A stretch of DNA of 64,000 bases from Citrus sinensis (GCF_022201045.2 NC_068558.1:6477501-6541500); one strand, 5' to 3'; positions 46,332 through 59,034 are shown, counted from the stretch's first letter. Notes: generated by a model from the sequence alone, not told the origin. Numbers and translations: made by a program.

Positions 46332-48611
46332 ATGGAAAAATATAAGCGCAGCCTATTGCCAACCATGGTCCCCATCTGCCTTATTAGTCTCATTTTCACA
46401 TTTTGTTTTACTCCAACTATTGCCAAGGAAAAAGAATCTTTAGGAAGCAACTTACAAACTTACATTGTCCATATAGAAAGACCAGAGGGTGGGGTTTCAA
46501 CAGATTCGGTAGAATTGAATAATTGGTATAACTCATTTTTGCCGGCCTCCACCGCTAGCTCGGGCCAGAAACAACGCATGGTACATTCCTACCGCAACGT
46601 GATTACAGGTTTCGCTGCAAAGTTGACAGCGGAGGAAGTTAAAATCATGGGAAATAAGCAGGGGTTCATATCAGCCCATCCTGAAAAAATATTCCCTCTG
46701 CACACAACTCATAGTACTCAATTCTTGGGTCTGCACAAAAGTTTAGGATTGTGGAAACACTCAAGTTACGGCAAGGGTGTGATTATCGGAGTTTTGGACA
46801 CTGGCATAACTCCTGGGCACCCTTCTTTCAGTGACAAAGGAATGCCTCCTCCCCCTGCCAAATGGAAAGGGAAGTGTGAGTTCAATGTGACAGCATGTAA
46901 CAATAAGTTAATTGGTGCAAGAAATTTTTTTCCTTCATATGAAACAGGGAAAATTGAGCCGCCATTCGATCTTGTTGGGCATGGAACCCACACAGCAAGC
47001 ACAGCAGCCGGGAATTTTGTGGAACAAGCCAATGTCTTTGGTCAAGCCAATGGCACAGCAGTTGGCGTAGCGCCTTGGGCTCACTTGGCAATTTACCAAG
47101 TCTGTTCCGACTTCCGATGCTCTGAGAGTTCCATATTGGCCGCAATGGACGCTGCTGTTGAGGATGGTGTAGATGTGCTCTCGCTTTCACTTGGTGGTGG
47201 TTCATCTCCTTTCTATGCGGACGGGATTGCAGTGGGTGCATTTGGGGCAATTCAAAATGGAGTTTTTGTTAGCTGTTCGGCTGGAAATACAGGCCCGTTC
47301 AATGCCTCTTTATCAAATGAAGCTCCATGGATTCTTACTGTGGGAGCAAGCACCATTGATAGAAGCATAATAGCCACTGCACGGCTTGGAAATGGAGCAG
47401 ACTTAGAGGGGGAATCCCTTTTCCAGCCAAAAGATTTCCCTCCAACGTTGTTGCCTCTTGTCTATGCTGGTGCCAATGGTAAAGAATCATCTGCATTTTG
47501 CGAACCAGCTTCACTAAATGGTACTGATGTCCAAGGCAAGATAGTGTTGTGTGAGAGAGGTGGGCTTGTATCAAGAATTGGCAAAGGCCAAACAGTGAAA
47601 GATGCTGGTGGCGCTGCCATGATCCTCATGAATAACGATATTAATGGCTATAGCACATTAGCTGATCCCCACGTACTTCCAGCAACACATGTGAGTTATG
47701 CAGCAGGGTTGAGAATCAAAGACTACATAAACTCAACTTCCATACCAACAGCGACAATTTTGTTTAACGGGACTGTAATCGGCAAGCCGTCTGCTCCAGA
47801 AGTTACTTCGTTCTCCTCAAGAGGCCCCAGCATGGCAAGCCCTGGAATATTGAAACCTGACATTATTGGACCTGGTGTGAGTATTTTAGCTGCGTGGCCA
47901 GTGTCTGTGGAGAACAACACAAATACAAAATCAACCTTTAACATAATTTCAGGCACCTCAATGTCCTGTCCTCATCTTAGCGGTGTTGCAGCTTTGCTGA
48001 AAAGCTCGCACCCTGACTGGTCGCCTGCTGCCATAAAATCAGCCATGATGACAACAACTGATATTGTAAACCTTGAAGGCAAGCCCATTATTGATGAAAG
48101 GCTTCTTCCCGCTGACATTTTCGCAATTGGTGCAGGACATGTCAACCCGTCAAGAGCGAATGATCCGGGTCTTGTTTTTGATATCCAACCCGATGATTAC
48201 ATTCCTTATCTATGTGGCCTAAATTACACTGACAGAGAGTTAGCGATCCTTGTACAGCGGAAAGTGAAGTGTTCTGAGATATCAAGCATAAAAGAAGCTC
48301 AACTAAACTATCCTTCATTTTCTCTAACATTAGGATCCGGTGCTCAGACTTATACGAGGACAGTAACAAATGTTGGTCAGCCTAATTCACTTTACAAAAG
48401 CTTGATTTTCGTGCCACAAGGAGTAGAGGTTGAAATAACACCCAGTGCACTCCAATTCAATGAGGCGAACCAGAAAGCAAGTTTTGCGGTGACTTTTAGA
48501 CGAACAAGCTATGGAGGGAACAGACAGGACATGCCGTTTGCTCAAGGATACATAAAATGGAGTTCTGATCAGCATTCTGTCAGGATACCATTAGTCGTCA
48601 TATTTGAATGA
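46332..48611 (+). CDS. Subtilisin-like serine protease (SBT1-type), member 2
   Basis: Intronless, 759 residues. Signal peptide about 1-31 (hydrophobic [15 protein letters not shown]). I9 propeptide about 42-125, ending FPLHTTHST. Peptidase S8 with Asp156 (DTGI), His217 (GHGTHT), Asn319 (SAGNTGP) and Ser543 (GTSMSCPH). PA domain about 375-470. Fn3-like domain from about LNYPSFSL to the end (RIPLVVIFE). It is strongly similar to member 1 along its whole length, including [14 protein letters not shown] and [20 protein letters not shown], so the two are tandem duplicates separated by 2.5 kb that contains a transposon-like element. Secreted; substrate unknown. All catalytic residues are present. 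Confidence 0.95.
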   Translation: MEKYKRSLLPTMVPICLISLIFTFCFTPTIAKEKESLGSNLQTYIVHIERPEGGVSTDSVELNNWYNSFLPASTASSGQKQRMVHSYRNVITGFAAKLTAEEVKIMGNKQGFISAHPEKIFPLHTTHSTQFLGLHKSLGLWKHSSYGKGVIIGVLDTGITPGHPSFSDKGMPPPPAKWKGKCEFNVTACNNKLIGARNFFPSYETGKIEPPFDLVGHGTHTASTAAGNFVEQANVFGQANGTAVGVAPWAHLAIYQVCSDFRCSESSILAAMDAAVEDGVDVLSLSLGGGSSPFYADGIAVGAFGAIQNGVFVSCSAGNTGPFNASLSNEAPWILTVGASTIDRSIIATARLGNGADLEGESLFQPKDFPPTLLPLVYAGANGKESSAFCEPASLNGTDVQGKIVLCERGGLVSRIGKGQTVKDAGGAAMILMNNDINGYSTLADPHVLPATHVSYAAGLRIKDYINSTSIPTATILFNGTVIGKPSAPEVTSFSSRGPSMASPGILKPDIIGPGVSILAAWPVSVENNTNTKSTFNIISGTSMSCPHLSGVAALLKSSHPDWSPAAIKSAMMTTTDIVNLEGKPIIDERLLPADIFAIGAGHVNPSRANDPGLVFDIQPDDYIPYLCGLNYTDRELAILVQRKVKCSEISSIKEAQLNYPSFSLTLGSGAQTYTRTVTNVGQPNSLYKSLIFVPQGVEVEITPSALQFNEANQKASFAVTFRRTSYGGNRQDMPFAQGYIKWSSDQHSVRIPLVVIFE

Positions 48612-49785
48612 GGGGTAAGCGCAAGCCAAGGTGCAAGAGCTTGTACAAAGCAAGCTGGCAGCCTACTAAGAATAATGCTTGAGCTAGTGATCGTTGTGAT
48701 CATTCATTTTCTTGAATAATTTGTTGTTTGACTGAATATCGAATATCATTCAATTTCAGTCATTAAGTTGTTTTATGTGTGTTTATTTATTAACTTAACA
48801 TTGTCTTAGAAAACATTTAGCCAAACTTTTTTTTGACTTTTTAATTAATCAAACGCTAGGTCGTGTTAATCGGTAAAGACAATGTGCGACTGGAGGGGAG
48901 CCAAACACAGTTTTTTTTTTTTTTTTTTTTTAAACAGCCAGGCAGCCGCAAAGTGGGAATTCCTTTGACTGCATCCATATTTGCCAATTTCAGACCTGGT
49001 TATTGATTAAATGAGAAAATTTAAAATCTGACATTCCCAAACCAAAAAAGGCATCCAAATACTATTAGAGCTAAACTGATTCTAAATTCGTGCACATAAA
49101 TAAACTTACTTTTCAACATAATACTATAAAGTCCAATTTCAAGCACGGCAAAAAATTCTTCATTCGCATACAAAAAGACCAAAATAACACTCATTTCAAT
49201 ATTACATCAAATTTTTTATGCACGTCAAATTTACTATGTCCGAAGCTAACATTTCAACGTAGACTGCTGCCATTTCCGTTTGAGTTCCTGACAAAGCTAT
49301 CAATTCAACATAAACTTCACCGGTCTTTGCTGATTACAGTGAGTAAATTAAATTCACAAAAATAAAGTTTATTGAAGTAGAGAAATAACTAGTCACAGTT
49401 CAGATATTGAAAAGATTTAATTGTTCATAATAGTATAGTACCTACGCGAAGAAGGCCAGAACACCAAGTTCAAAGCATTCATTCACCAAGTACATGCATT
49501 TCAAATAGGCAAAATAAAATGAAAGACTCAGCACATTGATGCTGCATGACATATGGTGTCTAAGTACCTTCTACACGCTTATGGGTCAAGATTTTCTGAA
49601 AGTTTAAAGCAATGAAATCATCCTCCAAAACTAATATCATATATTTTTTAGAAGCCACAAACAAATAAATTTTACAAATTTCACAAGCCAAGGCAAAACC
49701 ATGTGGAATGCTAGGCAGGATGCATTATTAGTACAAGTCTTAAAGTGAAAGCATTAAGTAGAAGATAGTAGACGAGAAATGAAAC
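48612..49785. other. Intergenic, no gene recognised
   Basis: The 3' flank of subtilase 2, a long T run at about 48,911-48,931, then AT-rich DNA. A 91-codon frame at 49,090-49,365 (+) has no recognisable features and is not called. Confidence 0.45.
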
Positions 49786-49789
49786 CATT

Positions 49790-50450
49790 GATCCCAGTAT
49801 GGGTGAAATCACCCATGATGAAGTCACCCTCGCAAGTGAACTCCAAAAGACAGCACTATGTCACGGGATGAATGTTTTTCGCAATGAACCCGTGCAACAC
49901 TTAGACAACTCTTGCCGAAAGTTACTAAATAAGCCTTTGAGCTTCTCGACTAGCTAAGCCTGGAGGTTTTCGAAAGAGTTAGAGAGAAGAGAGCAATAGA
50001 GCCGAAAGAGAAAATTTGTATTATTCGCAAAGTGTTTACAAGAGAGCTTACAAGAGTGCTTGAGTTGCTTGCTCTTAGCTTGATGCTCAAATGTCAAATG
50101 TCATGCCCTATTTATAGGAAGACTTGCCAAACTCTAGATTTCTAGAGAATTTTACCAACTTGCCTAAATATCTAGATATTTACATGTGCTAGGGATGTGT
50201 AGAAAATTCTAAATATGTACAAGCTTGAGATGTTTTAGAGTTTGTTAGAAAATTCTAGAATCGGGCCAAGCTAGTACTATTGGCTTATGTTTGAGCTCTT
50301 ATCCAAAAATTGTGGGCACTTGGGCTAGGAACTTAGGCGGTCTGCAACAACTAGCTCCCCATAAAAAGACCAAATCTAACCATTGATTTTACTAAATAGT
50401 GTGGTGGAGACAAGGCGACCATCAACCTGAAAAATACAAGATACTGTTAG
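49790..50450 (-). mobile_element. LTR-like remnant
   Basis: Read on the minus strand, ATGGGGAGCTAG resembles a polypurine tract and is followed by TGTTGCAGACCGCC (near 50,353), a TG-starting edge. A TATA box TATAAATAGG lies near 50,113, then about 300 bp of moderately GC-balanced sequence unlike the surrounding DNA. This arrangement fits a 3' LTR with a little internal sequence. No coding region is left; it is broken. The family is uncertain. Confidence 0.35.
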
Positions 50451-51236
50451 TGGATAAAAACATAACAAATAAATATAAAGGAGAACAACTACCCCTCAAT
50501 GATAGAGCGATAAAAAAAAAAAAAAGAAGAGAAGTTATTTTAGACTTAAACATAAGCTACTTATAAATTACGTTTGGTATTGAGGTGGTGTAACTTTAAG
50601 AGCAAAGTTGGCGTTAAAAAAAGTTATAATTATGAAATAAAAGTTAATAAAATGTTGTAAATAAAATTTTTAATAATAATTTTGACAAATTAAATATATA
50701 ATAGATTTTTCATCATATACGTGTAAAATCAAATTAAATTATCTTCCAAAGTATAACAGTTAGTGTTTACCAAATATTTGAAAACTATAATTTTACAACT
50801 GCCAAATTTCAATCCCAAACATGGTCTATAATACCTAATGGACACAATAATTTTCAAATAGCATTAAATAATCGTTAAAAGTCTCAAAGTTGGATTTTAA
50901 GTCATGGGGCATCCTTCATTTGCAAAAGATACATATTTGGTTGGTGCACAAATTCTTCCAGAAACTTTATTCATACATAGCCAAACGCATCCCCTGCTTA
51001 ACTGAATTGCTGCATGCTCAATTAAATTTCTATTAAAAGGCTCCCAATCCCAAAGAAATCCGCAATATCATAATTAATATTAAAATATTAATTAACAGGA
51101 AGCTCAAATAATGTTCTTGCAACCAAGTACCAGCTGCAGCCAAAGAAAAGAGCAAGCCAGCAAAAAAAAAAAAACTTCTCCTGAAATACATAACATCAAG
51201 GTTTCCCTTATGCATCGTATTGGTAACATGGGTTCT
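50451..51236. other. Intergenic, no gene seen
   Basis: AT-rich spacer between two LTR fossils. Nothing recognised. Confidence 0.4.
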
Positions 51237-53104
51237 TGTAACACCCCAGTTTGAATTTCAAAGACAAATATGTCCACAACTCACATATGAATTTAAATAA
51301 CTCTTTACAAACGATAAAATTCGAGCCTCAAATACAAAAGCCAGCGGAATAACTTAAAAATTTAGCCAAACAATCTACCATTCTCAATTCAAATCCATCT
51401 TCTTACTCATCACGAATCAATCTTGACTTCTGAAAACTGAATCACAATAAACTATACCGAGTACAAAACTCAGTAAGCAAACTAGTTTTTCTTATACTAA
51501 AATACATTCATACTTATACATAATGCAGATGGATAATATGCCATGATTTTTTGGAAATACTGTAAAACAAATTCATTAAAATCTCTTTGTCACTTTCAAA
51601 CTTCCATATTTTCTTTCAATAAAATACATATTATGCAATTGTGGCACTTTGCGCTGTGTGTGGCACTTTGCGTCGCTCTGACTCTTAAGAGGTGGCCTCC
51701 GCATAGTCTCAAGAAGCGGCCCCCACACAACTTCAAGAGGTGGTCCCCAATATAAAATCTCGTAAAACAGAAATCTCATTTGCTAAAATCCACTTTCTCA
51801 TTCATAAAAAACTCATTGCATTTTCGTACTTATGCCAATGAAATTTCACACATACATATACCCATGTACGTAATCACGCCCAACACATCACATAAATACA
51901 TGAGCATAGACATATAAATCCATAATCGTACATATAAAAAATAGGCTCTTCACACAAGTCAAACATATATATTGTTTATTGTGATTCATTTAAAAGTTTA
52001 TTTAACTTACCTCTTGGCATCCTCATGCAACAAATGCGTACTGATATCATCAACCTAAAATCATCAATAAATTTCTTATAAAATATAATCAAGTCTCAAT
52101 AATAAACTCTAATGTCCTCAGCTATCTCAATTTAAACATCTCATAAGCTCAACCTCAAATGTCCTCAATAATCGGCCCTCAAAACATAACAGTCCATATT
52201 CTCCGATTTTTTAATAAATTATTCCCTCATTGGAAAACTCTCAAATTTTACAGACCATATGCTGACATGTTGAAAGTTCACTGATAAAAATTTCATAACT
52301 TGATTCCTTCAAAAACTATTGAAAATAATTGACGTTTCAGACATCATCAATGCTGTCAAACAGTTTTCTGTTTTGCACACACTTGCTTTAAAAATACAAA
52401 ACAATTTATTTCTTTATCATAAAATCATGAAAATTTACAGACTCATACTAGACATATGTAAAAATCACTGATCCAAATTTCATAATTTTTGAAGAAGTCT
52501 AGCTATGGTAAAAATAGTTTCGTAATTCACGTTATGCACTGAAATCATAAATTTTCAGGTTTTCAGACTTGAATTTGAAAAATAGTAACTATTTGAAATC
52601 TTATCCGATTAGCTTGAAACAAGTTTCAAAACATTCTAGATGATGTCTAGTTTAACATATCCAAAAATTAGAATCAAAATCAATTTGTAAAAATTACTAA
52701 GATTTTCGTAATAATTCACTGTCAGCATATTTCTGCAAAATCTTAAGTTTCTACTTCTATTGCAATCATGCTTCTCCATAACGAATTAATAAAGAAAACC
52801 AAGAATTAAAACTTACCTCCAAATCTAAATCTTCTCTCAACAATACCCAATTCAAATTATGCAACTTGATCTCATGTGTTGCCCATGACAGAATAAAGAA
52901 GAAGACTTTCTTCTTTTCTTTTCTCTCTTTTCTCTCTATCTCTCTCTCTCATTTTTCCTATTGTTTTTTTTTCTCAACCGATCTCTCTTTCCCTCTCTCT
53001 TATAATGAGAAAGGCATACTATTCTATTTATACTAGGGTAAAAAATAGATCACTAAAATTAAAAGATTTAAATACCCTTAGAAGAATTGGGATATTACAG
53101 TTCC
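51232..53104 (-). mobile_element. Solo LTR of a Ty3/gypsy element (Tekay/Del-like)
   Basis: The edges are TGTAACACCCC at 51,237 and GATATTACA ending at 53,099, so on the minus strand the LTR runs TGTAATATC...TGTTACA. The flanking 5-mers GTTCT and GTTCC are almost the same, as in an aged 5-bp target duplication. A TATAAATAG box on the minus strand near 53,032 sets the orientation. The ACTCAGTAAGCAAA motif and the ~1.86-kb length fit Tekay/Del chromovirus LTRs. No internal domain remains: one LTR only, the usual product of LTR-LTR recombination. Moderately old. Confidence 0.65.
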
Positions 53105-53161
53105 CATCAATAACTATTCTGAAAACTTTACCACAGTTGTAGTCAAACGGCTACTGCCTAT

Positions 53162-53600
53162 TGTCACGGCCCGCTTGTTCCCAAGTTGTGCCGTGCGGCC
53201 TTAGGCGCCAAATCACACTCTCTTAACCCTAAGTTAGCATTGCACACTCCGAACGTTGCTGGATTCAAAAGTCGAAATGAGTATTCACACAAACTCGCTC
53301 AAGATGGGAGGAAAGAACTCTTATTGCTCAAAAAAAAGCTTACAATGCTTTGTGTGCTGGAACTTGTGTGTTTCTAGTGTGTCTTGAACCAAACGATGCC
53401 CCTCCTATTTATAGAGTACAAGAAAATGTCTAGATGGTGTCCTAGAACCATCTCAACGACCACCTAACTCATTAATTACATGAAAATATTTACAAGAGCC
53501 TCCATGTTTTTAGAACCTTCTTGGGCCAAGGCTTGCTTGGGCCATGGTACTATGTAGGGATAAGACGTTGGCCAAAGCATAATAAACCCCATCCATACAC
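53162..53600 (-). mobile_element. LTR-like remnant with TGTCACGGCCC edge
   Basis: One edge, TGTCACGGCCCGC at 53,162, is a common LTR terminus (on the minus strand it ends GGGCCGTGACA). A TATA box on the minus strand (TATAAATAGGAGG) lies near 53,410. The sequence between is GC-balanced and unlike the surrounding AT-rich DNA. The other edge is unclear. No coding sequence. A decayed solo LTR is the best guess. Confidence 0.35.
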
Positions 53601-54728
53601 CTTTAAATGTGAGAAGCAAGATGTTTCTTTTTTTCTTTTTCTTTTTTGAATCACTGATATATATTACGCTATTTATATTTAAACAGACATATATAAGGAT
53701 CACCTAGATCAAGTTCTATTGTCAAGTAACCCAAATTTCTATTTTCAAAAGTATTGGAGGGATATTTGCTCCACCCACAAACTGGGGGGAGATATCTATC
53801 TCTATCCAATTTTAATGTAAACTAATTAATATATAGATGTATAGGTTAAGAAAATATGCAGATAAATATCTATAGATGAATAAGCTACATAGTGCCACAG
53901 GAAAAAAAATTACCTGTAAATATGTGAAAACATGCTGAGACGATTGGCTAGAGCCAATAGTATTTTAAAATGCAATAACTCATTCAGCTAAATGATTGCT
54001 GATCAAAGTCATAGCGTGAGAATTACTCTGCAAACTTCGGCGAGAAATGGAATGGTCACATAGTCATGCTTTTAACCTCCATTGCTTCAAGAGAGAGATG
54101 TCAAAATCTACTGAACATAAAAGAAATGGAGTTTGACTTATATGATACCCAACAGATTTTATAAAATCAATAAAAATCAACTTCACAATTAAAATAATCG
54201 AAGGAAAAACAACAGAGCATGATCATTATTCTATCTTTGCACCACGTAAACTATAATGAATGGGCTGTACAAGAAGAGACATACGCAACCAAGACTCCAA
54301 GAGAAGATGCTCAAACATTGACAGAAAACTGAAATAAATAGTTCCAAAATAAACTTGAATCAGCTAAGCCAGGTTTCATCAAATCCAATTTCAATGAAAT
54401 TATCTAGGAAAAATATCCACTGACCACCTGATTTTTCACACTTTATCAAAAATACACAAATTTTTTTTTTTTTGGCAATAATCTACTTAAAGTTTACAAA
54501 GTTATCATTGTTCCACTTCCGTCATAACTTCCTTAGAATATTGCTGACATCAAAGGGTTAAAATTGTCATTTGAAGTAAACACACTAAAACGATGACGGA
54601 TTCCTCTTACAAAAACGGCCACCAACTGCTGGTGCGTTGCTGGTGCCCTAAATGCACAGATCGAACAAAAAAAAAATAGAGATAAAAACACAAAACATAC
54701 TCAAATCAAAATTTCAAGAACCCAAATC

Positions 54729-54905
54729 ATGTCATGGATAATATTTGAAGGATTACTGTCGTTGGGCATCATAGCAGCAATGATAACAATTGCGGGAAAT
54801 GCGCAGTATCACATCCACAAAGCCGCTCACGAATGCTCGAAGCACGTCGGTAATGATATGTGGGCCGTCGCGATGGAGAGAAGGGACAAGAAGATTATGG
54901 AATAG
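54729..54905 (+). pseudogene. Captured NDUFA1 (complex I MWFE subunit) copy
   Basis: ATG at 54,729 opens a 58-codon frame: MSWIIFEGLLSLGIIAAMIT, then IAGNAQYHIHKAAHECSKH, VGNDMWAVAMERRDKKIME. A single hydrophobic segment near the N-terminus, then the QYHIHK and VAMERRDKK blocks, match plant NDUFA1, a 65-residue one-membrane-span subunit of mitochondrial complex I. The frame stops at TAG (54,903); the next seven codons LFNASSN and a second TAG at 54,927 stay in frame. The first stop is probably a CAG-to-TAG change in a 66-codon parent. The whole coding region, apparently with some 5' UTR, lies between the inverted repeats of a Mutator-like element, so it is a captured copy, not the working gene. 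It is too short for most ORF filters. Confidence 0.82.
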
Positions 54906-55015
54906 CTCTTCAATGCTTCCTCCAATTAGATGTTGTCTCGCCTGTCTAGAAGCTTTACTTATGAAGATTCAAGCATATGCAATATGTTCATTTTCTTATC
55001 TTTTGTATGTGAATC

Positions 55016-56700
55016 TTTTTTTTTTTTTTGAAAAGAAAGTATACCTTTCAATATATTAACTGGAAAGAATAAACATGATGTCTGTTGGAAATTCATCCAA
55101 CCAAATTACAGTTTCGTTCCTTTGCAGGGCTAACTTAGCCAAAGCATGAGCTATACCATTCCAAGTTCTAAGGACATGCTGAGCTTTGAAATTATGAAAA
55201 GTCTTCTGCTTTTCCAGAATTTCAGAGATCACCAAAAAAACTTCAGACATATTGCTTGACTTCTTGTTAACGAGCTCAACAACTTCTAAAGAGTCAGATT
55301 CAACAACTCCATTAGTAACTCCAATGCTTGATGCAACCTGCAAACCCCACTCCATGGCTGCAGCTTCAGCCATTACTACACTACCAAAATACTTAGAGGT
55401 CTTAACAACAGCAGCTTTACACTTGTCATCCGAGTCTCTAATCACCACCCCAAGGCCTGTCACTTATTTCTCAGCATCCACTGCAGCATCCACATTAATT
55501 TTTAGCCAGTCTCTTGGGGGAGGGCACCACTGTTTCTGCTCCACTGCCCTCTGACTTGCAACATAATTTGTTTCAGGCTGTTTGACTTTCCTAAACGACT
55601 CTATAACAGATTCTGCCCGAGCCACTGCTCTGGTTGAATTCTCTTTTTTGCCCTCAAACAACCATTTGTTTCTCGCATTCCAAATAGCCCAAAGTAATGC
55701 AGCCACTAAGGCCCCTTCTATATTGGCATTCAGTTGAGGCAAGACTTGTAATAACCCAATTATGTCCTGGTTGTGCTCCCTTTGTGGATCCACTGTTATT
55801 TGAGAAGCTTTCCAAATCTTCTTTGCCATTTTGCACTCTATCAGAGCATGAGAAGTGGATTCCATCTTGCAGCAGCAAATTTGGCAAGTTGACTCCTGAA
55901 GAATTCTTCTCTTCCATAAGTTTCCAGCAGTTGGCAAAAGGTCATGGGCTGCTCTCCACAAGAAAATTTTAATCTTTTCTGGTATTGAAAGTTTCCAGAT
56001 AACATTCCATTGACACCTGGTTGAGCAACTTGGCTTGTCTGGGAACTTCATCTGCATAGCCACTTGGTAGCCGCTTTTGACAGAATATTGGCCTCTTTTA
56101 TCATAGTGCCATATCAGTTGATCATCATGTGGCCTTCTCGGCAAAAGGATTTGAGAGATAGCTTTTGCATCTTCTGCTCTGAAGTGATCACATATCAGTT
56201 TTTCTTTCCAATGTTGCTCGTTGTCAATTAACTCTGCCACTGTTGTGTCTGGAGCCATTGTTGGGGCTGAAATTGGCCTGAAGGTTGAGGGTCTGGGAAT
56301 CCAATTACTTTTGTACACCTTTACATTTTCCCCATTGCCAATTCTCCACCTAGACCCTTGTTGGATCACTTGCCTCCCCCACAACACACTTCTCCAAATA
56401 AAAGATGGTTTTGACCCCAATCTTGCATTCATAAACCCCTCGTGCTTAAAGTACCTAGCTTTCAAGACTTTTGCCACCAGTGAGTTTGGAGACTGCATAA
56501 TTCTCCACCCTTGTTTAGCAACTAAAGCTTGATTGAAACTTGATAAGTCTCGGAACCCCAATCCACCCCTCACCTTTGCATAACTCATTCTCTCCCATTT
56601 CGCCCAGTGAATACCTTTCTTCTGCCGATCAGTTCCCCACCAGAATTTGGCCACTGCTTTTTGGATATCCTCACAAATCCCTATGGGGATTTTAAAAACA
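55016..56700 (-). mobile_element. 5'-truncated L1-type LINE, well preserved
   Basis: The minus strand encodes the C-terminal part of a plant LINE ORF2. From about 56,654 it reads MAKFWWGTDRQKKGIHWAKW and RGGLGFRDL (the region after the reverse transcriptase), then zf-RVT (YSVKSGYQVA, WKLSIPEKIKIFLWRAAHDL, CQICCCKMESTSHALIEC), then RNase H (LKINVDAAVD, GVVIRDS, AEAAAMEWGLQVA, ESDSLEVVELV, RTWNGIAHALAKLA), ending at 55,056. Only one in-frame stop (55,464-55,466) interrupts about 530 codons. A long T run at 55,017-55,030 on the plus strand is the poly-A tail. The endonuclease and reverse transcriptase are lost by 5' truncation. It sits inside the Pack-MULE, so it is younger than that element. 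The decayed LINE at 10,880-12,060 is a relative. Confidence 0.88.
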
Positions 56701-57155
56701 ATCTAGGCAGGGAAGAAGGAGGTGTTCTTCTTAACATTTGTTATCTAATTTATTTATTTATTATATATTTTAAAGATTTTTTATAATTATTTATTTTTAA
56801 GATTTTTTTATAATTATTTATTTTATATGCAACTTCTATTATCTATTTATTTATTATTATTTTAAGATTTTTATTTGATAGTTAATTATTGTTTTTAAGA
56901 TTTTTTTTATAATTACCCCTTTGTAACTAAAAGTCTTGTTTTTAACTTGGATAAAATAGTTATTTTAAGTTTTATGGATAAAATAGTCATTTAATGAGTA
57001 TTCCATTAAATACCCTAACGGTGTTATAACATGAGTGGAGTGGTGATACACCTTGTAAACTTCAGGTGAATTGTTGCAAAAAAAAAAAAAAATTATATAT
57101 TTTTGATAAAGTGCGAAAAATCAGGTGGTCGTGTGGATATTGTTCCAATTATCTA

Positions 57156-57924
57156 AACCTGAGAAACCTTAAGTTTGTGCCTTCAGGAAACTTAAGAATC
57201 AAATGACGGTGATCAATTATCCGTGCTTTGAGTTCTAACCTTTGTAACTCTATTTACCTTCATCCAAGTACAAATTTAACACATCAGCAAATCACTCAAA
57301 TATTAAAAAGCAAATGGCATGAATACTCGACATCGAATCCCAGTTTCACAAAATCAACCAAATGTAAAATTTTGTGCAATACGGAACTACGTTAATAAGC
57401 ATCAGCAAATCAGATTTAGATCTAAAGAAACTGTAAGATACGAACCACACATTGTTGAACACTGAGCTGAAACTTCGATAAAATACGAACTTCTTGTCCG
57501 TACACATCTGATATCCGATTAGCTGAAGATAACAAATTTCACAGAGAAATGAATTCATTGAAGAGGATTTTAAATGTAACTAAAAACGAGGCGGTCGAAT
57601 ACAGCAGCAATGCATATCAAATGTAAAAGTGTAGGTGCCGATCGACCAAAATAAAGTGTGATGAAATATTCAATACATTGGTAAAATAATAAAATTTCCT
57701 CAAGAATAGAAAATTATGTGCATAAAGGAGGTAAACACTCATAAACCACAATTATGACAAGTAGATTGCATGTTATTTTCTTTTTTATCTTTCTTCATAG
57801 AGTGGGGATGCAAGAGAAACCTATAGCACTCCATTCACAGAGCATGTTAGGAGACCTCCATCAGTTGGTTGCTGGACACGGTATAGATTCAGGCATCAAC
57901 AATGGATCCCAAAAAAATAAAATT
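57156..57924. other. Intergenic, no gene recognised
   Basis: AT-rich spacer right of the Pack-MULE. Short frames only. Confidence 0.4.
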
Positions 57925-58015
57925 GAAAATTGTCAAATATTGCTTGTTCAAGCATACAAGTAAAATGGATTCTTGATCAGCACTCTGCTAAGATCTAAGA
58001 TACCATATTTATAGT
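57925..58015 (+). pseudogene. Relic of a subtilase 3' end
   Basis: TTGTTCAAGCATAC, AAAATGGA, TGATCAGCACTCTG and GATACCATATTTATAG align in order with the last ~80 bases of subtilase 2 (TTGCTCAAGGATAC, AAAATGGA, TGATCAGCATTCTG, GGATACCATTAGTC). In the intact gene this codes [18 protein letters not shown]. The relic has several small indels and no usable frame. It lies between subtilases 2 and 3 in the same orientation, so it is probably what remains of a further tandem copy. Confidence 0.55.
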
Positions 58016-59034
58016 CCAAGCAAAAATATGAACAGGTATGTTCCCACTAGTGGGCAAGAAATCTTTATTATCTATAAAAAATCATAGCATTGCCGATGGC
58101 AGACAGAAGAGTTTCTATAGTAATTACCGAACATTATTATTAAAGAAAAAAAGAGAAAAGATAAAGGGTCTATTAAATACAACAATGAAGGAAACTTTGG
58201 TTCGAGCTTTCTGATCAATTTCTATTCTGTATACGCTCAATCTTACCGGTCCAAACTCTCTCTTTCATTGAGTGCAATTTTTCTAAGTTCTTTAACAGGA
58301 ATTTTAACTTCTTCGAATCAATTGGTTCTTACAATTGGTACAGATTAAAACCCAATTGGGCAGCCAAGAGTTTTCTAACTAGTGTCTACATCTGTGATAG
58401 TTTTTTCCTTCGAATTTTGTTAACATATTACAATTTCGGGTAAAATAGGGAGTCAAGACCAATCCGAAAGGAATAAAAGCACCTTCTCATGTAGCGATAT
58501 CAAAAAGATGCTGAATGCTGGAGCAACGGAACCAAACAACTTATCAAGGTTTCACCGGGGGCATCGTTGCCTTTTGTCTGTTCCATTTTCTTCTTGTCCT
58601 TACTTACTTATTTAGTAGCACACAAAAAGATCTGTAAAAATTCCCCATCCATTAAATCCATAACAAGGTACCCGTCTGGCTTAAAAGCTACAAATTGGAC
58701 TAGACGTGGACTTGGTCATATCATTCAAGTGGTAATTTAGAATATACAAACAAGACAAGAGTGGCAAGTCAATCAGTGCAACATTATCGTTTATATAAAT
58801 TTTTTTTTCAAAAAAATAATCTTACAAACAGTAACCTTTTGCCGTCTCCTAAGTACTCTTGCAAATGGAATTATACAACCCACAATTTCTGAACAGGCTA
58901 GACTACAGTGTTCCAGTAGCAGTGCTTAACTCTAACTGACAGACTTATGTGCAGCAACCGGCCAAGTTTCAGTCATTCAGCTATATATATAGTTGATTGA
59001 GCAAACCTTTGGTAGCCACAAAAAAATCCTGACA
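58016..59034. other. Upstream region of third subtilase
   Basis: No gene seen. A TATATATATAG stretch at 58,982-58,992 is a plausible TATA box about 45 bp before the chosen ATG. Confidence 0.45.

Larger units (their letters stand above)
54398..57155. mobile_element. Pack-MULE with captured NDUFA1 gene and a later LINE insertion
   Basis: The element spans 54,407-57,146 (2,740 bp) between perfect 9-bp target duplications AATTATCTA (54,398-54,406 and 57,147-57,155). The terminal inverted repeats exceed 120 bp: left GGAAAAATATCCACTGACCA, right inverted GGAACAATATCCACACGACC. Both continue CACCTGATTTTTC, CACTTTATCAAAAATA, a T run, and GAAGTTTACAA-like sequence. No transposase. The left half holds a host gene copy (NDUFA1), and about 1.7 kb in the middle is a LINE that inserted later. 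Without the LINE the element would be about 1.05 kb, similar in size to the other Pack-MULE at 14,500. Confidence 0.88.

Noticed and set aside
49090-49365. 91-codon plus-strand frame
   Set aside because: No motif, and composition like the surrounding AT-rich spacer.
58993-59034. Extended N-terminus of subtilase 3
   Set aside because: The open frame continues upstream of 59,035, but no ATG is present there and the TATA-like stretch ends at 58,992.
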